Positions 7,008 to 14,418 of a DNA stretch of 18,704 nucleotides are shown piece after piece; position 1 is the first letter of the stretch, and the number at the start of each line of letters is the position of its first letter. A program made the position numbers and the translations under genes. Under the pieces are notes generated by a model. That model worked only from the letters and a program-made list of their open reading frames with translations, was not told the origin of the DNA and did no database searches. Source of the DNA: Nitrospira sp. (GTDB lineage: Bacteria; UBA9089; CG2-30-40-21; SBAY01); NCBI GenBank assembly GCA_005239945.1, contig SBAY01000058.1, positions 1 through 18,704 on the forward strand, given 5' to 3'.

Positions 7008-7040
7008 AATTAACAATTATCAATTATTACATTGTTAATT
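7008..7040. repeat. AT-rich inverted repeat in the leader of the TPR gene
   Basis: AATTAACAAT (7008-7017) and ATTGTTAATT (7031-7040) are exact reverse complements around a 13-nt loop. The element lies between the promoter and the ribosome binding site, as do similar AT palindromes before dnaA and before the gene at 14419. Confidence 0.65.
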
Positions 7041-7063
7041 ACTAATTACTATGGGAGGGTATG

Positions 7064-9796
7064 ATGAAAAGAAATAGAGGTTTGCCTCGTTTTTATATAA
7101 TCTTTTTGACTATAACCTTCCAATTTATACTTATACCTGAAATTCTTGCCGGATTATATCCTTCAACCTCAATCTTATCCTCGACAAAGCAAACCTTTAC
7201 CGAAGGTGAAGATGATTTTGAACGAGCAAAAGAACTATACAATAGGGGACTTTATCTATTAGCCGCTGATGAATGGGCACGATTTATCCAAAAATACCCG
7301 GGAAGTCAGTTTATCCCAAGAGCAACATTCTATTTAGCCGAATGCCTGTATTATCAAGAAAAATACGAGCAGGCTTTAGAGAAATATCAATATCTTGCCC
7401 AAATACATTTAGATAATGAATTGGTATCAAATGTTTTGACTCGTCTTACCCAGGTTTTGACTAAACTTAATCGCCCTGAAGAAGAAATAATCGCTACTTA
7501 CCAGAGGATAATAGATTCTCATCCTGAAAGCCCCGCAGTCCCTGAGGCACTATATAGATTAGGCAGGTATTCCTTTGAAAAACAGGATTATTCAAAGGCT
7601 TATGAATATTTTAGACAAATATCCGAAAATCATCAACAAAGTAAGCCTTCGCAAAACCCATATCTAACTATGAGTCTTTATTTCCAGGGCATTAGCCTTT
7701 ACCATTGTGGCTATTATAAAGAGGCTACCTTGCCTTTTTCAAGGTTCATCAGTACTACCTCAGCGGCAAGGCAAACCACGGATACAGAATTACAGGTTGT
7801 CTGCCAATATTATCTTGCGGACTGCTGGTATAAGGAGAAGAATTGGAATAATGCACTTATTGAGGCTCTCAAATTTGTCGATGCCTATCCACAACATCAA
7901 TACTTCCCGGAGGCATTGTTCATCAAGGCTTTTTGTTTGTATTCCCAGGGACAGTTTGAAGAGGCGGTTTTGGATTTTTCTACAATCATTGAAAAATACC
8001 CTACTTCAACAAAGAGGCTTGCCTCGCTGGCAGTATTTTCACAATATTATTCAGGGGAAATCTTTTTAAATCGATTAAAGGATTACCCAAAGGCAAAAGA
8101 GGCATTTCAACGGCTAATTACAGAATTTCCTAAAAATGAACTTACCTCTTCTGCCTATTACAACCTTGGTCTTTCTGAATTAAAATTAAATAATCTCGAG
8201 AAGGCTCTTTGGGCATTTGAGGAATTAATCAAAAACTTTAAGGTTGAAGATAGTGACCTGGTTTGTAATGCCTATTTTCAACTTGGGATGGTCTATAAAA
8301 AGCAGAATAGGTTTAAAGAAGTAATTGATATCTATGAAGATATGGTTCACGAAACAAGTTTCTCTGGAAATCCCTTACTTCCACAAGCACTCTATGAATT
8401 AGTGAGCGCGTATATCAAGATAGATGATTTTGTAGGGGCTAAGGCGAACTGCTATCGGATGATGGCTGGATACTTAGATTCAACCCAGACCCCATTGGCA
8501 CTTTATGAATTAGGAAATAAATTTTTTATTAAAGAAGATTATTTGTCTGCCACGGATGTCTATAATCATTTTCTAAAAAATTACCCTAAACATCCTTTAT
8601 CTCGGGATGTATGTTATCAGTTAGGGCTTGCTTATTGCCGGATACAAGAGTATGAAAAGGCAAGAGGCTGTTTTTTACAACTACAAAGACAGTATTCACC
8701 AAAAGATTTAAGTAATCTTTTACCTAAAATTCAATATGGGATTGGTTGGTCTTATTATCTTGAAGGAAGATATCAAGATGTCGTTGAGGAATTCAGAAAT
8801 TTCCTTTCTATGCCCTCTAACGAAGTAAGCCTCAACGAGATAAAAACATTAATTCCTGAGGTGCTTTACAAAACAGGTAATTGCCTCTTTAATTTAAAGG
8901 AATATCAACAGGCAATAGATACCTATCTAAAGCTAACCATCGATTATCCTGAGAGTAGATTAATCGATATCTGTCTCTATCAATTGGCTCAAAGCTACTA
9001 TAAACAGGAAAATTTTGGGGTTAGCCAACAATATTTTTTGAAATTGATTAAAGGCTATCCTGAAAGCAAATATCTTTCAAAGGCTATATATTGGTTAGGC
9101 TGGACTTATTATAGTCAGGGTAAATATGAAGATGCACTTACTGTCTATCAACAGGTGATTGATAAGTTTTCGTCCTCTACTTTAGCTAATGAGGCACAGT
9201 ATCAAATAGGGACCTGCCTTTATAATCTAAAAAAATTTAAAGAGGCCGAGGATGCCTATCAAAAGGTAATTAAAAACCCTACTGCCTCGCCAAAGATAAA
9301 AAAAGATGTCTTATATCAATTGGGGAATTGCCTGTTTCAACAGAAAAAATATAATGAGGCAATTGCCGTTTATCGAAATTTCATCCAGACCAATCCGGAA
9401 GAAAAGGAATTATGTGCAGAATTACGATATAGAATGGGGGAGATTTATTATAATCAAGGAGAGATTAAAAAGGCTATCGAGGAGTATAATTTACTCATTG
9501 ATGAATATCCCAAATCCACTCAAATCGATGATGCCCTTTATTGGTTAGGACGGTGTTTTATCAAAGATAATGATAAATCTTCTGCCGTTATGACCTTCAG
9601 GGCATTGGTCAGGCAATACCCTGATTCTGAATGGACGGCTGATTCCCAGTTTAGAATCGGTGTGTGTTTATATGAAGAAGAGGAGTATAAAGAGGCTATC
9701 GTAGAATTTGAGAATCTAATCAAGAATTTTGTGTCCAGAAAAGATTTAGTCACAGAGGCACGAGATTACATAGAACAGTGCAAGAAAAAGAAATAG
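7064..9796 (+). CDS. Large exported tetratricopeptide-repeat (TPR) protein
   Basis: The protein begins with a basic start and a hydrophobic stretch (FYIIFLTITFQFILIPEILAG), a probable Sec signal peptide. Almost all the rest is TPR-type helical hairpins, roughly 20 by eye. Many have the YPxS...A.Y.LG..YY....Y..A spacing of the BamD/CpoB (YbgF) group. Such repeats are scaffolds for protein contact, and export places this one in the periplasm or on the inner face of the outer membrane. Of two adjacent ATGs (7061, 7064), the second has the better spacing (5 nt) from GGAGG at 7054-7058; choosing the first adds one Met. It leads an operon with an outer-membrane barrel and an acyltransferase, so a role in envelope assembly or transport is inferred; the partner is unknown. 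The stop codon lies inside a short repeat (AAATAGGTC). Confidence 0.88.
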   Translation: MKRNRGLPRFYIIFLTITFQFILIPEILAGLYPSTSILSSTKQTFTEGEDDFERAKELYNRGLYLLAADEWARFIQKYPGSQFIPRATFYLAECLYYQEKYEQALEKYQYLAQIHLDNELVSNVLTRLTQVLTKLNRPEEEIIATYQRIIDSHPESPAVPEALYRLGRYSFEKQDYSKAYEYFRQISENHQQSKPSQNPYLTMSLYFQGISLYHCGYYKEATLPFSRFISTTSAARQTTDTELQVVCQYYLADCWYKEKNWNNALIEALKFVDAYPQHQYFPEALFIKAFCLYSQGQFEEAVLDFSTIIEKYPTSTKRLASLAVFSQYYSGEIFLNRLKDYPKAKEAFQRLITEFPKNELTSSAYYNLGLSELKLNNLEKALWAFEELIKNFKVEDSDLVCNAYFQLGMVYKKQNRFKEVIDIYEDMVHETSFSGNPLLPQALYELVSAYIKIDDFVGAKANCYRMMAGYLDSTQTPLALYELGNKFFIKEDYLSATDVYNHFLKNYPKHPLSRDVCYQLGLAYCRIQEYEKARGCFLQLQRQYSPKDLSNLLPKIQYGIGWSYYLEGRYQDVVEEFRNFLSMPSNEVSLNEIKTLIPEVLYKTGNCLFNLKEYQQAIDTYLKLTIDYPESRLIDICLYQLAQSYYKQENFGVSQQYFLKLIKGYPESKYLSKAIYWLGWTYYSQGKYEDALTVYQQVIDKFSSSTLANEAQYQIGTCLYNLKKFKEAEDAYQKVIKNPTASPKIKKDVLYQLGNCLFQQKKYNEAIAVYRNFIQTNPEEKELCAELRYRMGEIYYNQGEIKKAIEEYNLLIDEYPKSTQIDDALYWLGRCFIKDNDKSSAVMTFRALVRQYPDSEWTADSQFRIGVCLYEEEEYKEAIVEFENLIKNFVSRKDLVTEARDYIEQCKKKK

Positions 9797-9833
9797 GTCG
9801 AAAAGAAATAGGTCATATAAGACTTATAAGATC
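9791..9833 (+). repeat. Degenerate AAATAGGTC / ATATAAGAC repeats between the TPR and barrel genes
   Basis: AAATAGGTC occurs at 9791-9799 and 9806-9814, followed by ATATAAGAC (9815-9823) and TTATAAGATC (9824-9833). The first copy carries the TPR stop codon TAG (9794-9796). The same words, AATAGGTC and ATAAGAC, form the hairpin before dnaN (2791-2827), so this looks like a dispersed repeat family of the genome. Confidence 0.6.
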
Positions 9834-9855
9834 TATAATTTTAAAGGAGGAAAAA

Positions 9856-11511
9856 ATGAAAAAGAGTATCTGTATTTTAGTTGTAGGGATAGGGATAGTA
9901 TTGCTTGGGTGTGGGATAGTTTTTGCGCAGGAGGGGACTTCGACCGACAGGTCAAACATTGAGCCACAAAAGGTGTCTATTATTGGCAAGGATAAATCAA
10001 CCATTGAGGAAGAAGAGGAGGATATTATCATGAGACCTCTTCCTGCTGTTGAGCCTCCGGCATACACACTCGAAAAGGTTAAGCCACCGCAGATTGAACC
10101 AAAACCTGTTTTGCCGAAAGTGGAGGCAATAAAAAAACCTATTTTTAAGGAGGAAGAAAAAACACCTAAACCTACTTTATCTTCCTTTGGTATGGCTTAT
10201 GGTAGTAACGAGCTCTTGCTCTATGACTTTACTCATACCAATGAAACCAGGGATGTAGGTTATTACTTTCGCATAGACAGGAATAGGTTGGATGGATTCA
10301 GCTGGAATAACATCTCTCCTTTTCAAAAGGTCAGTCAGGATTACCTTTGTGGAAATACCTTAGTTAATTTCCAGAAATGGTCACTTCGGACAGAGGTAGA
10401 GTATCTAAATAAGGATGTAACCCTGCCTTATCAAGGCGCGTTTGTCGAAAATAAATCAAAAAAGTCAATAGCCTTAAGTTATGAGGTCAAGGTTCAACCA
10501 GAATCAAAACTATCACTTGGCCTTGATATTGGCAAGGGGAATATTCATAGTGCTACGGCTACTGGGACAGTTAAAAATAATGCCCTGGGGCTACACCTTG
10601 AATTCAATACCCCATTTAAAAAAGATAATCCTCCCTTATCTATAGGAACCAAGATTTACCAGGAGAAATTAGAAAGTGGAGGTCAAGGTAGAACATTGAA
10701 ATTCTATTCCTTGTACGCTGAGGGCAAACGCTTTAAAATTACTCCACCACTACTTCTTGATGCAAGGGTATCTCTTGATGAATATAAGGATAGCGTTTCG
10801 ACATCTCAATTAGACTTCTTGCTTAATCTACATTATTCTAAGAAGGAAAACCTTCTTATCTTAGGAAGTATAGAGCGAGGGTTATCATTATCTACCTTTG
10901 ATGAACTTTATATCGTTAATGACTACCGGAGGATAAATCCAGGGGTAAAGCCGGAAGAAAGTTGGAAATATAAGGTAAGTGGTGATTATCTGGTATCAGA
11001 TGAGCTTTTCTTAGAAGGGGCCCTTTGGACACAACAGATAAAAAACTATATTATCTGGAGCGGTGGCTCTTCTACTACTTATGTCTATATGCCTGATAAT
11101 GTAGGCAAGGCATCTTTATCGGGATTAGACCTTGGGCTGAGATACTTTTTTAACCCTAAACTAAGCCAGAATGTTACTTATTCCCATATTAATCCAAAGA
11201 ATAAATCAGATGGTGTGCTTCCCAATATCCCTGAGAATAAACTGAAGATTGGATTGAGATATAAAGATGGGGAGAAATTAACCATTAATCTGCAGGGTGA
11301 ATATGCCAGTGATGCTTATGCAGGAACAAATTCAGCAACTCCTAAATTAGAAAGCTATTTTCTGGTGAATATTACCGGAGAAAAGAGAATCAATGAGAAT
11401 CTATTCTATTCCTTTTCCTGTGAGAATTTATTCGGAGATAAGTATCAATATCTTGCAGGTTATCCTGGGCAACAACAAAGATTTGCCGTTGGCGTCCGAC
11501 TAAGGTTTTAA
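9856..11511 (+). CDS. Outer-membrane beta-barrel protein, TonB-dependent-receptor-like, without plug domain
   Basis: The true start is the ATG at 9856, set by AAAGGAGG at 9843-9850; the frame is open further upstream but overlaps the TPR gene. A signal peptide (MKKSICILVVGIGIVLLGCG..FAQ) is followed by an acidic stretch and a Pro/Lys/Glu-rich segment (about residues 35-105 of 551) resembling a periplasmic linker. From there to the end it is beta-barrel-like and matches the C-terminal part of TonB-dependent receptors: NPGVKPEESWKYKVSGDY, LSGLDLGLRYFF, ENLFGDKYQYLAGYPG, and a final VGVRLRF ending in Phe, the usual outer-membrane insertion signal. No plug domain or clear TonB box is seen, so it may be a channel or a partner of the TPR protein and not an active importer. 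LLGC near residue 18 is a poor lipobox; cleavage after FA is likelier. Confidence 0.8.
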   Translation: MKKSICILVVGIGIVLLGCGIVFAQEGTSTDRSNIEPQKVSIIGKDKSTIEEEEEDIIMRPLPAVEPPAYTLEKVKPPQIEPKPVLPKVEAIKKPIFKEEEKTPKPTLSSFGMAYGSNELLLYDFTHTNETRDVGYYFRIDRNRLDGFSWNNISPFQKVSQDYLCGNTLVNFQKWSLRTEVEYLNKDVTLPYQGAFVENKSKKSIALSYEVKVQPESKLSLGLDIGKGNIHSATATGTVKNNALGLHLEFNTPFKKDNPPLSIGTKIYQEKLESGGQGRTLKFYSLYAEGKRFKITPPLLLDARVSLDEYKDSVSTSQLDFLLNLHYSKKENLLILGSIERGLSLSTFDELYIVNDYRRINPGVKPEESWKYKVSGDYLVSDELFLEGALWTQQIKNYIIWSGGSSTTYVYMPDNVGKASLSGLDLGLRYFFNPKLSQNVTYSHINPKNKSDGVLPNIPENKLKIGLRYKDGEKLTINLQGEYASDAYAGTNSATPKLESYFLVNITGEKRINENLFYSFSCENLFGDKYQYLAGYPGQQQRFAVGVRLRF

Positions 11512-12168
11512 ATGAAGCAAAGAATTTTAAACTTTATTATCCCACTTCTGGCATATTTATTAATCTGGTTAATGAATAAGACATTGAGGCTCAAGGTCAT
11601 TGGTGAGGAAGAAGTTAAACAGTTGCATCAAGAGGGCAAAAAACTAATTTATGCCTTCTGGCATGGCCGACAATTTATGTTAGTCTCCTATCTGAGTCAT
11701 CGGCAGATTGCGCTAATGACAAGTTTAAGTCGTGATGGAGAATACCAAAGCAGGATTTTGAAAAGGTTTGGACATAGGATTGTTCGCGGCTCTTATACCA
11801 GGGGTGGAGTCAGGGGTTTATTAGGATTGCTCAAAGAAATGAGGGCAGGATATGATGTGGGATTTGCCGTTGATGGTCCATTAGGACCTATTTATGAGGT
11901 AAAGGAAGGGGTTATCTATGCCGCCAAAAAGGAAACAGGTTTAAAACCTGAGAAAGGATATATTGTTCCATTAACCACCTCGGCTAAGAAAAAGTGGATA
12001 TTTGAAAAGGCATGGGATAAATATCTACTACCATATCTTTTCACACAAGGCGTAATAATTTTTGGGAAACCATATCAGGTATCTAAAGAGGCAGATATAA
12101 ATCAAGAGTGTAAGATATTAAAAGAAAAATTAGATGCTATCACGAAGCAAGCAGATGAGTTCTTTTAG
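11512..12168 (+). CDS. DUF374-family lysophospholipid acyltransferase-like protein
   Basis: This 218-residue protein has an N-terminal hydrophobic segment (about residues 5-20) and the motifs of the DUF374 branch of the glycerolipid/lipid A acyltransferase superfamily: FWHGRQFMLVSYL, SLSRDGEYQSRILKRFG, VRGSYTRGG and VDGPLGPIYEVKEGV. The family probably acylates a lipid or lipid A-type substrate at the inner membrane; the histidine in WHGR takes the place of the classical HX4D. The exact substrate is unknown. Its ATG follows the barrel gene's stop codon with no gap, so the two are translationally coupled and share an operon. The link of an acyltransferase to an outer-membrane barrel fits envelope biogenesis. 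Confidence 0.88.
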   Translation: MKQRILNFIIPLLAYLLIWLMNKTLRLKVIGEEEVKQLHQEGKKLIYAFWHGRQFMLVSYLSHRQIALMTSLSRDGEYQSRILKRFGHRIVRGSYTRGGVRGLLGLLKEMRAGYDVGFAVDGPLGPIYEVKEGVIYAAKKETGLKPEKGYIVPLTTSAKKKWIFEKAWDKYLLPYLFTQGVIIFGKPYQVSKEADINQECKILKEKLDAITKQADEFF

Positions 12169-12338
12169 AATCCCTAATTTCTAACCCCAAACGATTTATC
12201 CCTTATCTTCAATTCAGACATTAGACCATAGACATCAGACATTAGACTTAAGTCGTAAAATGTTTACTCTAAGTCTGATGTCTAAAGTCTGAAGTCTAAT
12301 GTCTGACTTGAAGAATCTTAAAGAGATCTACATTATTC
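12169..12338. other. Convergent intergenic region
   Basis: This is the gap between the plus-strand acyltransferase and the minus-strand miniprotein. It holds the heptad inverted repeat (12214-12306). No gene or T-tract terminator was seen in the rest. Confidence 0.6.
12214..12306. repeat. Large inverted repeat made of 7-bp units (possible two-way terminator)
   Basis: The 37-bp arms 12214-12250 and 12270-12306 match as reverse complements at 31 of 37 positions (counted by eye), around a 19-nt loop. Each arm is itself a degenerate tandem of a heptamer: TCAGACA, TTAGACC, ATAGACA, TCAGACA, TTAGACT. It sits between converging genes and could end transcription from both sides or protect mRNA ends, like a REP/PU element. 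No T-tract follows on either strand. Confidence 0.85.
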
Positions 12339-12512
12339 TTAGAATAGGTTAATTAGGAGCACAAGTAAAATAAGTGGGTCAAACAAGGGTTTTATTTTTG
12401 TGTAAAAATCAGGGTGTTGTTGATGATACCTGATAAATACCCAACCGGTCCAGACAATTAAGGTAGGCATTAAGATGTACTCATTGGTTAACCATTTTCT
12501 AATATTTTTCAT
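12339..12512 (-). CDS. Small membrane protein (57 residues), unknown function
   Basis: An open frame of 57 codons starts at ATG 12512, 8 nt after the stop codon of the FG-GAP gene on the same strand. It ends with TAA at 12339-12341. The product starts MKNIRKWLTNEYILMP and continues with a hydrophobic segment (TLIVWTGWVFI, about residues 17-27), a polar loop RYHQQHPDFYTKIK, and a second hydrophobic end (PLFDPLILLVLLINLF). Two membrane segments with a basic N-terminus look like a genuine small membrane protein. No good ribosome binding site is seen, so it would rely on coupling to the gene upstream. I recognise no family. It could also be a chance frame. Confidence 0.6.
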   Translation of the reverse strand: MKNIRKWLTNEYILMPTLIVWTGWVFIRYHQQHPDFYTKIKPLFDPLILLVLLINLF

Positions 12513-12520
12513 TTTGCTTT

Positions 12521-13975
12521 TTACCAGACAGGGTGCAGGACGGTGATGTTGTTATTATTAATATTTCCGGTAATTATATCATTTATGCCATCATTATTCA
12601 CATCAGCAATAGCCAATCCACCAGGTCCTTTACCGGTAGAAAAATGGGCTGGTGGAAGTAATTTTCCATTATTGTTTTGTAGATGAACACTAATGGTTTC
12701 AGAGTTTGAATTTATCAAATCCGCCCGACCATCATTATTTACATCACCTATTCTAACTGCTCCACTGCGACCTTCTTTGGTGGTAATTGTGCCAATTAGT
12801 CCAAATGAAACATTATCCTTTCTACCAAAGACGGATAACGGACCTCCAGAGGTAACAATTTCATTCAACCCATCACCATTAATGTCGCCCAGGCAGACAT
12901 TAAACGGATTTCCTCCGGCGGTTTGAAGTGCACCAAGAGAAAGAAGTGACCTGTCCGCTTGTTGAAAATATACATTTAAGGTGCTGTTAGAATAATTAAC
13001 CGCGGCAATATCCTCTTTGAAATCACCATTTATATCCCCAATGGCTAACCAGTAAGTAGTGGGTCCAGCCGCATAAACAATATGGGCAAATATATCTTTT
13101 CCCTGTTTCTGCATAGTCAGGCTATCGCATCCTTTAAAAGAGCCAAGTAGATAGTCATAACTTTCCTTAATATCAGGCACCCAGGTAAAAATACTAATCG
13201 AGGCTGCCCCTGAGTTAGTGATAACAATATCGTTTCTGCCGTCACCATTGACATCGCCTGCGGCTAATCCATAAGGTCCCCGTTCACTACGGAAAACCAT
13301 GGTTTGAGTCAGTGTGCCACCTTCATTTTGAGTAAATATATGTACTGTATCTGCGGCCGCACAGCCAACAATAATATCATTTAATCCATCACAATTCATA
13401 TCCGCTATACCCACACCAAAGGGACCTTGATTAACCGGGTAGGTTGTTTGTGTAGCCAATTTCCCATCTGGTAATTGGATAAAAACACTAATATTATTAT
13501 CGTAATAGTTAGCCGAGACAACATCATTGCGCCCATCTCCACTAATATCTCCTACAGCAATAATCCCTGGTGAACCACCTGCTTGATAGGCTGTCGGTGG
13601 AGTCATAGTGAATTCACCACCTTTTGGGGTTTTTGTTTCAAGGTTGAATTCTACCCCTTGCGCGGCTGAGACATTACCTTCATTATCACACGCCGCTAGA
13701 TAAAGTCTATGCAAACCTGAGCCAGTTACCCTTAAGTTTTTAATAGAGGTTTTTGTCGTCCAGTTGGTCATAGGCTGGTTATCAAGTTTATAGAAATAAG
13801 CGGCAATTTTTTCACCTGACGGCGGCTTCCAGGTAACATTAAATAAATTTACTCCTCCCTCCCCTGGTGTAATCTTTATTTCTGCCGGTGGATTAATTGT
13901 CCTGGCAAAAACCATCCCGGTTTGTAACAAGAAAATCATTAACAAGGCAAGCCTCAAAAAGATTAATATCCGCAT
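12521..13975 (-). CDS. Secreted FG-GAP/VCBS-repeat beta-propeller protein
   Basis: The 484-residue protein has a signal peptide (MRILIFLRLALLMIFLLQ to about residue 25, VFA-R). A fibronectin-III-like domain follows (about 28-115, with ITPGEGGVNLFNVTWKPPSG). After it come seven FG-GAP/VCBS-type repeats with calcium-loop motifs: DISGDGRND, DMNCDGLND, DVNGDGRND, DINGDFKED, DINGDGLNE, DVNNDGRAD and DVNNDGIND. Seven repeats fit one closed seven-bladed integrin-like propeller. Such proteins are exported and often bind ligands or sugars; the ligand here is unknown. The ribosome binding site AAGGAGG is at 13986-13992 on the minus strand, 10 nt from the ATG. Promoter at 14030-14058. The 57-codon membrane protein follows it directly. 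Confidence 0.88.
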   Translation of the reverse strand: MRILIFLRLALLMIFLLQTGMVFARTINPPAEIKITPGEGGVNLFNVTWKPPSGEKIAAYFYKLDNQPMTNWTTKTSIKNLRVTGSGLHRLYLAACDNEGNVSAAQGVEFNLETKTPKGGEFTMTPPTAYQAGGSPGIIAVGDISGDGRNDVVSANYYDNNISVFIQLPDGKLATQTTYPVNQGPFGVGIADMNCDGLNDIIVGCAAADTVHIFTQNEGGTLTQTMVFRSERGPYGLAAGDVNGDGRNDIVITNSGAASISIFTWVPDIKESYDYLLGSFKGCDSLTMQKQGKDIFAHIVYAAGPTTYWLAIGDINGDFKEDIAAVNYSNSTLNVYFQQADRSLLSLGALQTAGGNPFNVCLGDINGDGLNEIVTSGGPLSVFGRKDNVSFGLIGTITTKEGRSGAVRIGDVNNDGRADLINSNSETISVHLQNNNGKLLPPAHFSTGKGPGGLAIADVNNDGINDIITGNINNNNITVLHPVW

Positions 13976-14029
13976 TTTTGTTTTTCCTCCTTGTGCATTT
14001 TTAAAGGTAATGTCCTATCACCTCTATGG

Positions 14030-14058
14030 ATTTTACCACATTTTTTAAATTGTGTCAA
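14030..14058 (-). promoter_or_regulatory. Sigma-70-type promoter of the FG-GAP gene
   Basis: On the minus strand TTGACA (plus positions 14053-14058) and TAAAAT (14030-14035) are separated by 17 bp. It lies about 55 bp upstream of the ATG at 13975, with an AAGGAGG ribosome binding site between. The -35 is a perfect consensus. Confidence 0.8.
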
Positions 14059-14087
14059 CAGAAAAATTAGGGAAGGGGTAACCGCTC

Positions 14088-14174
14088 AGTGAACGGTGGA
14101 AAGTAACCACAAGAACTGATGATGGAAGCCTCAACCAGTTTGAGGATGCGGGGCTATATTACTTAACAAAATAA
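14088..14174 (+). pseudogene. Possible 3' remnant of a decayed gene
   Basis: Between two stop codons lies a frame of about 28 codons reading SERWKVTTRTDDGSLNQF and then EDAGLYYLTK before TAA at 14172-14174. It has no start codon near its left edge and no ribosome binding site. The composition is protein-like (Trp, Asp/Gly turns, a GLYYLT end as in beta-sandwich carboxypeptidase-regulatory-like repeats). It may be the tail of a lost gene or chance. Confidence 0.25.
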
Positions 14175-14269
14175 TCGCAACCCTTTGTCAGAGTAAAAGT
14201 TACAACTCTTGACCTTTCAAATAAAACATATCGTCTTCACCGTGAATTGCGAAGTTTTTGAGTTTATTG

Positions 14270-14298
14270 TTGACTTTTAATGAAAATTTTGGTAGAAT
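14270..14298 (+). promoter_or_regulatory. Sigma-70-type promoter of the tandem glycosyltransferase genes
   Basis: TTGACT (14270-14275) and TAGAAT (14293-14298) have a 17-bp spacer. Transcription from near 14305 gives a leader of about 115 nt containing the AT hairpin 14325-14394. Only 9 nt separate the two genes downstream, so it should drive both. Confidence 0.75.
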
Positions 14299-14324
14299 AG
14301 AATCCATAAGGTAACCGTTAGGAA

Positions 14325-14394
14325 ATTAAAAATTATGAATTAAAAATTGAGGAAAGAGAAAAGAATTTATGATTTATAATTCATATTTTTTAAT
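14325..14394. repeat. AT-rich inverted repeat in the leader of the gene at 14419
   Basis: The arms 14325-14342 (ATTAAAAATTATGAATTA) and 14377-14394 pair at 17 of 18 positions around a 34-nt loop. The right arm ends 6 nt before the ribosome binding site AGGAGG (14401-14406). It resembles in place and composition the palindromes before dnaA and the TPR gene. Confidence 0.7.
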
Positions 14395-14418
14395 TAGACG
14401 AGGAGGTAGTAAAAACCA

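Larger units (their letters stand above)
13976..14418. other. Divergent intergenic region with two promoters and a possible gene fragment
   Basis: It separates the minus-strand FG-GAP gene from the plus-strand glycosyltransferase gene and holds a strong promoter for each (14030-14058 minus, 14270-14298 plus), plus an AT-rich hairpin. A short coding-like stretch lies at 14088-14174. The remainder (about 14175-14265) shows nothing I recognise. Confidence 0.7.

Noticed and set aside
9778..9855. Upstream extension of the barrel gene overlapping the TPR gene
   Set aside because: The ATG at 9856 has AAAGGAGG 5 nt upstream and begins a signal peptide; the extension would bury that signal.
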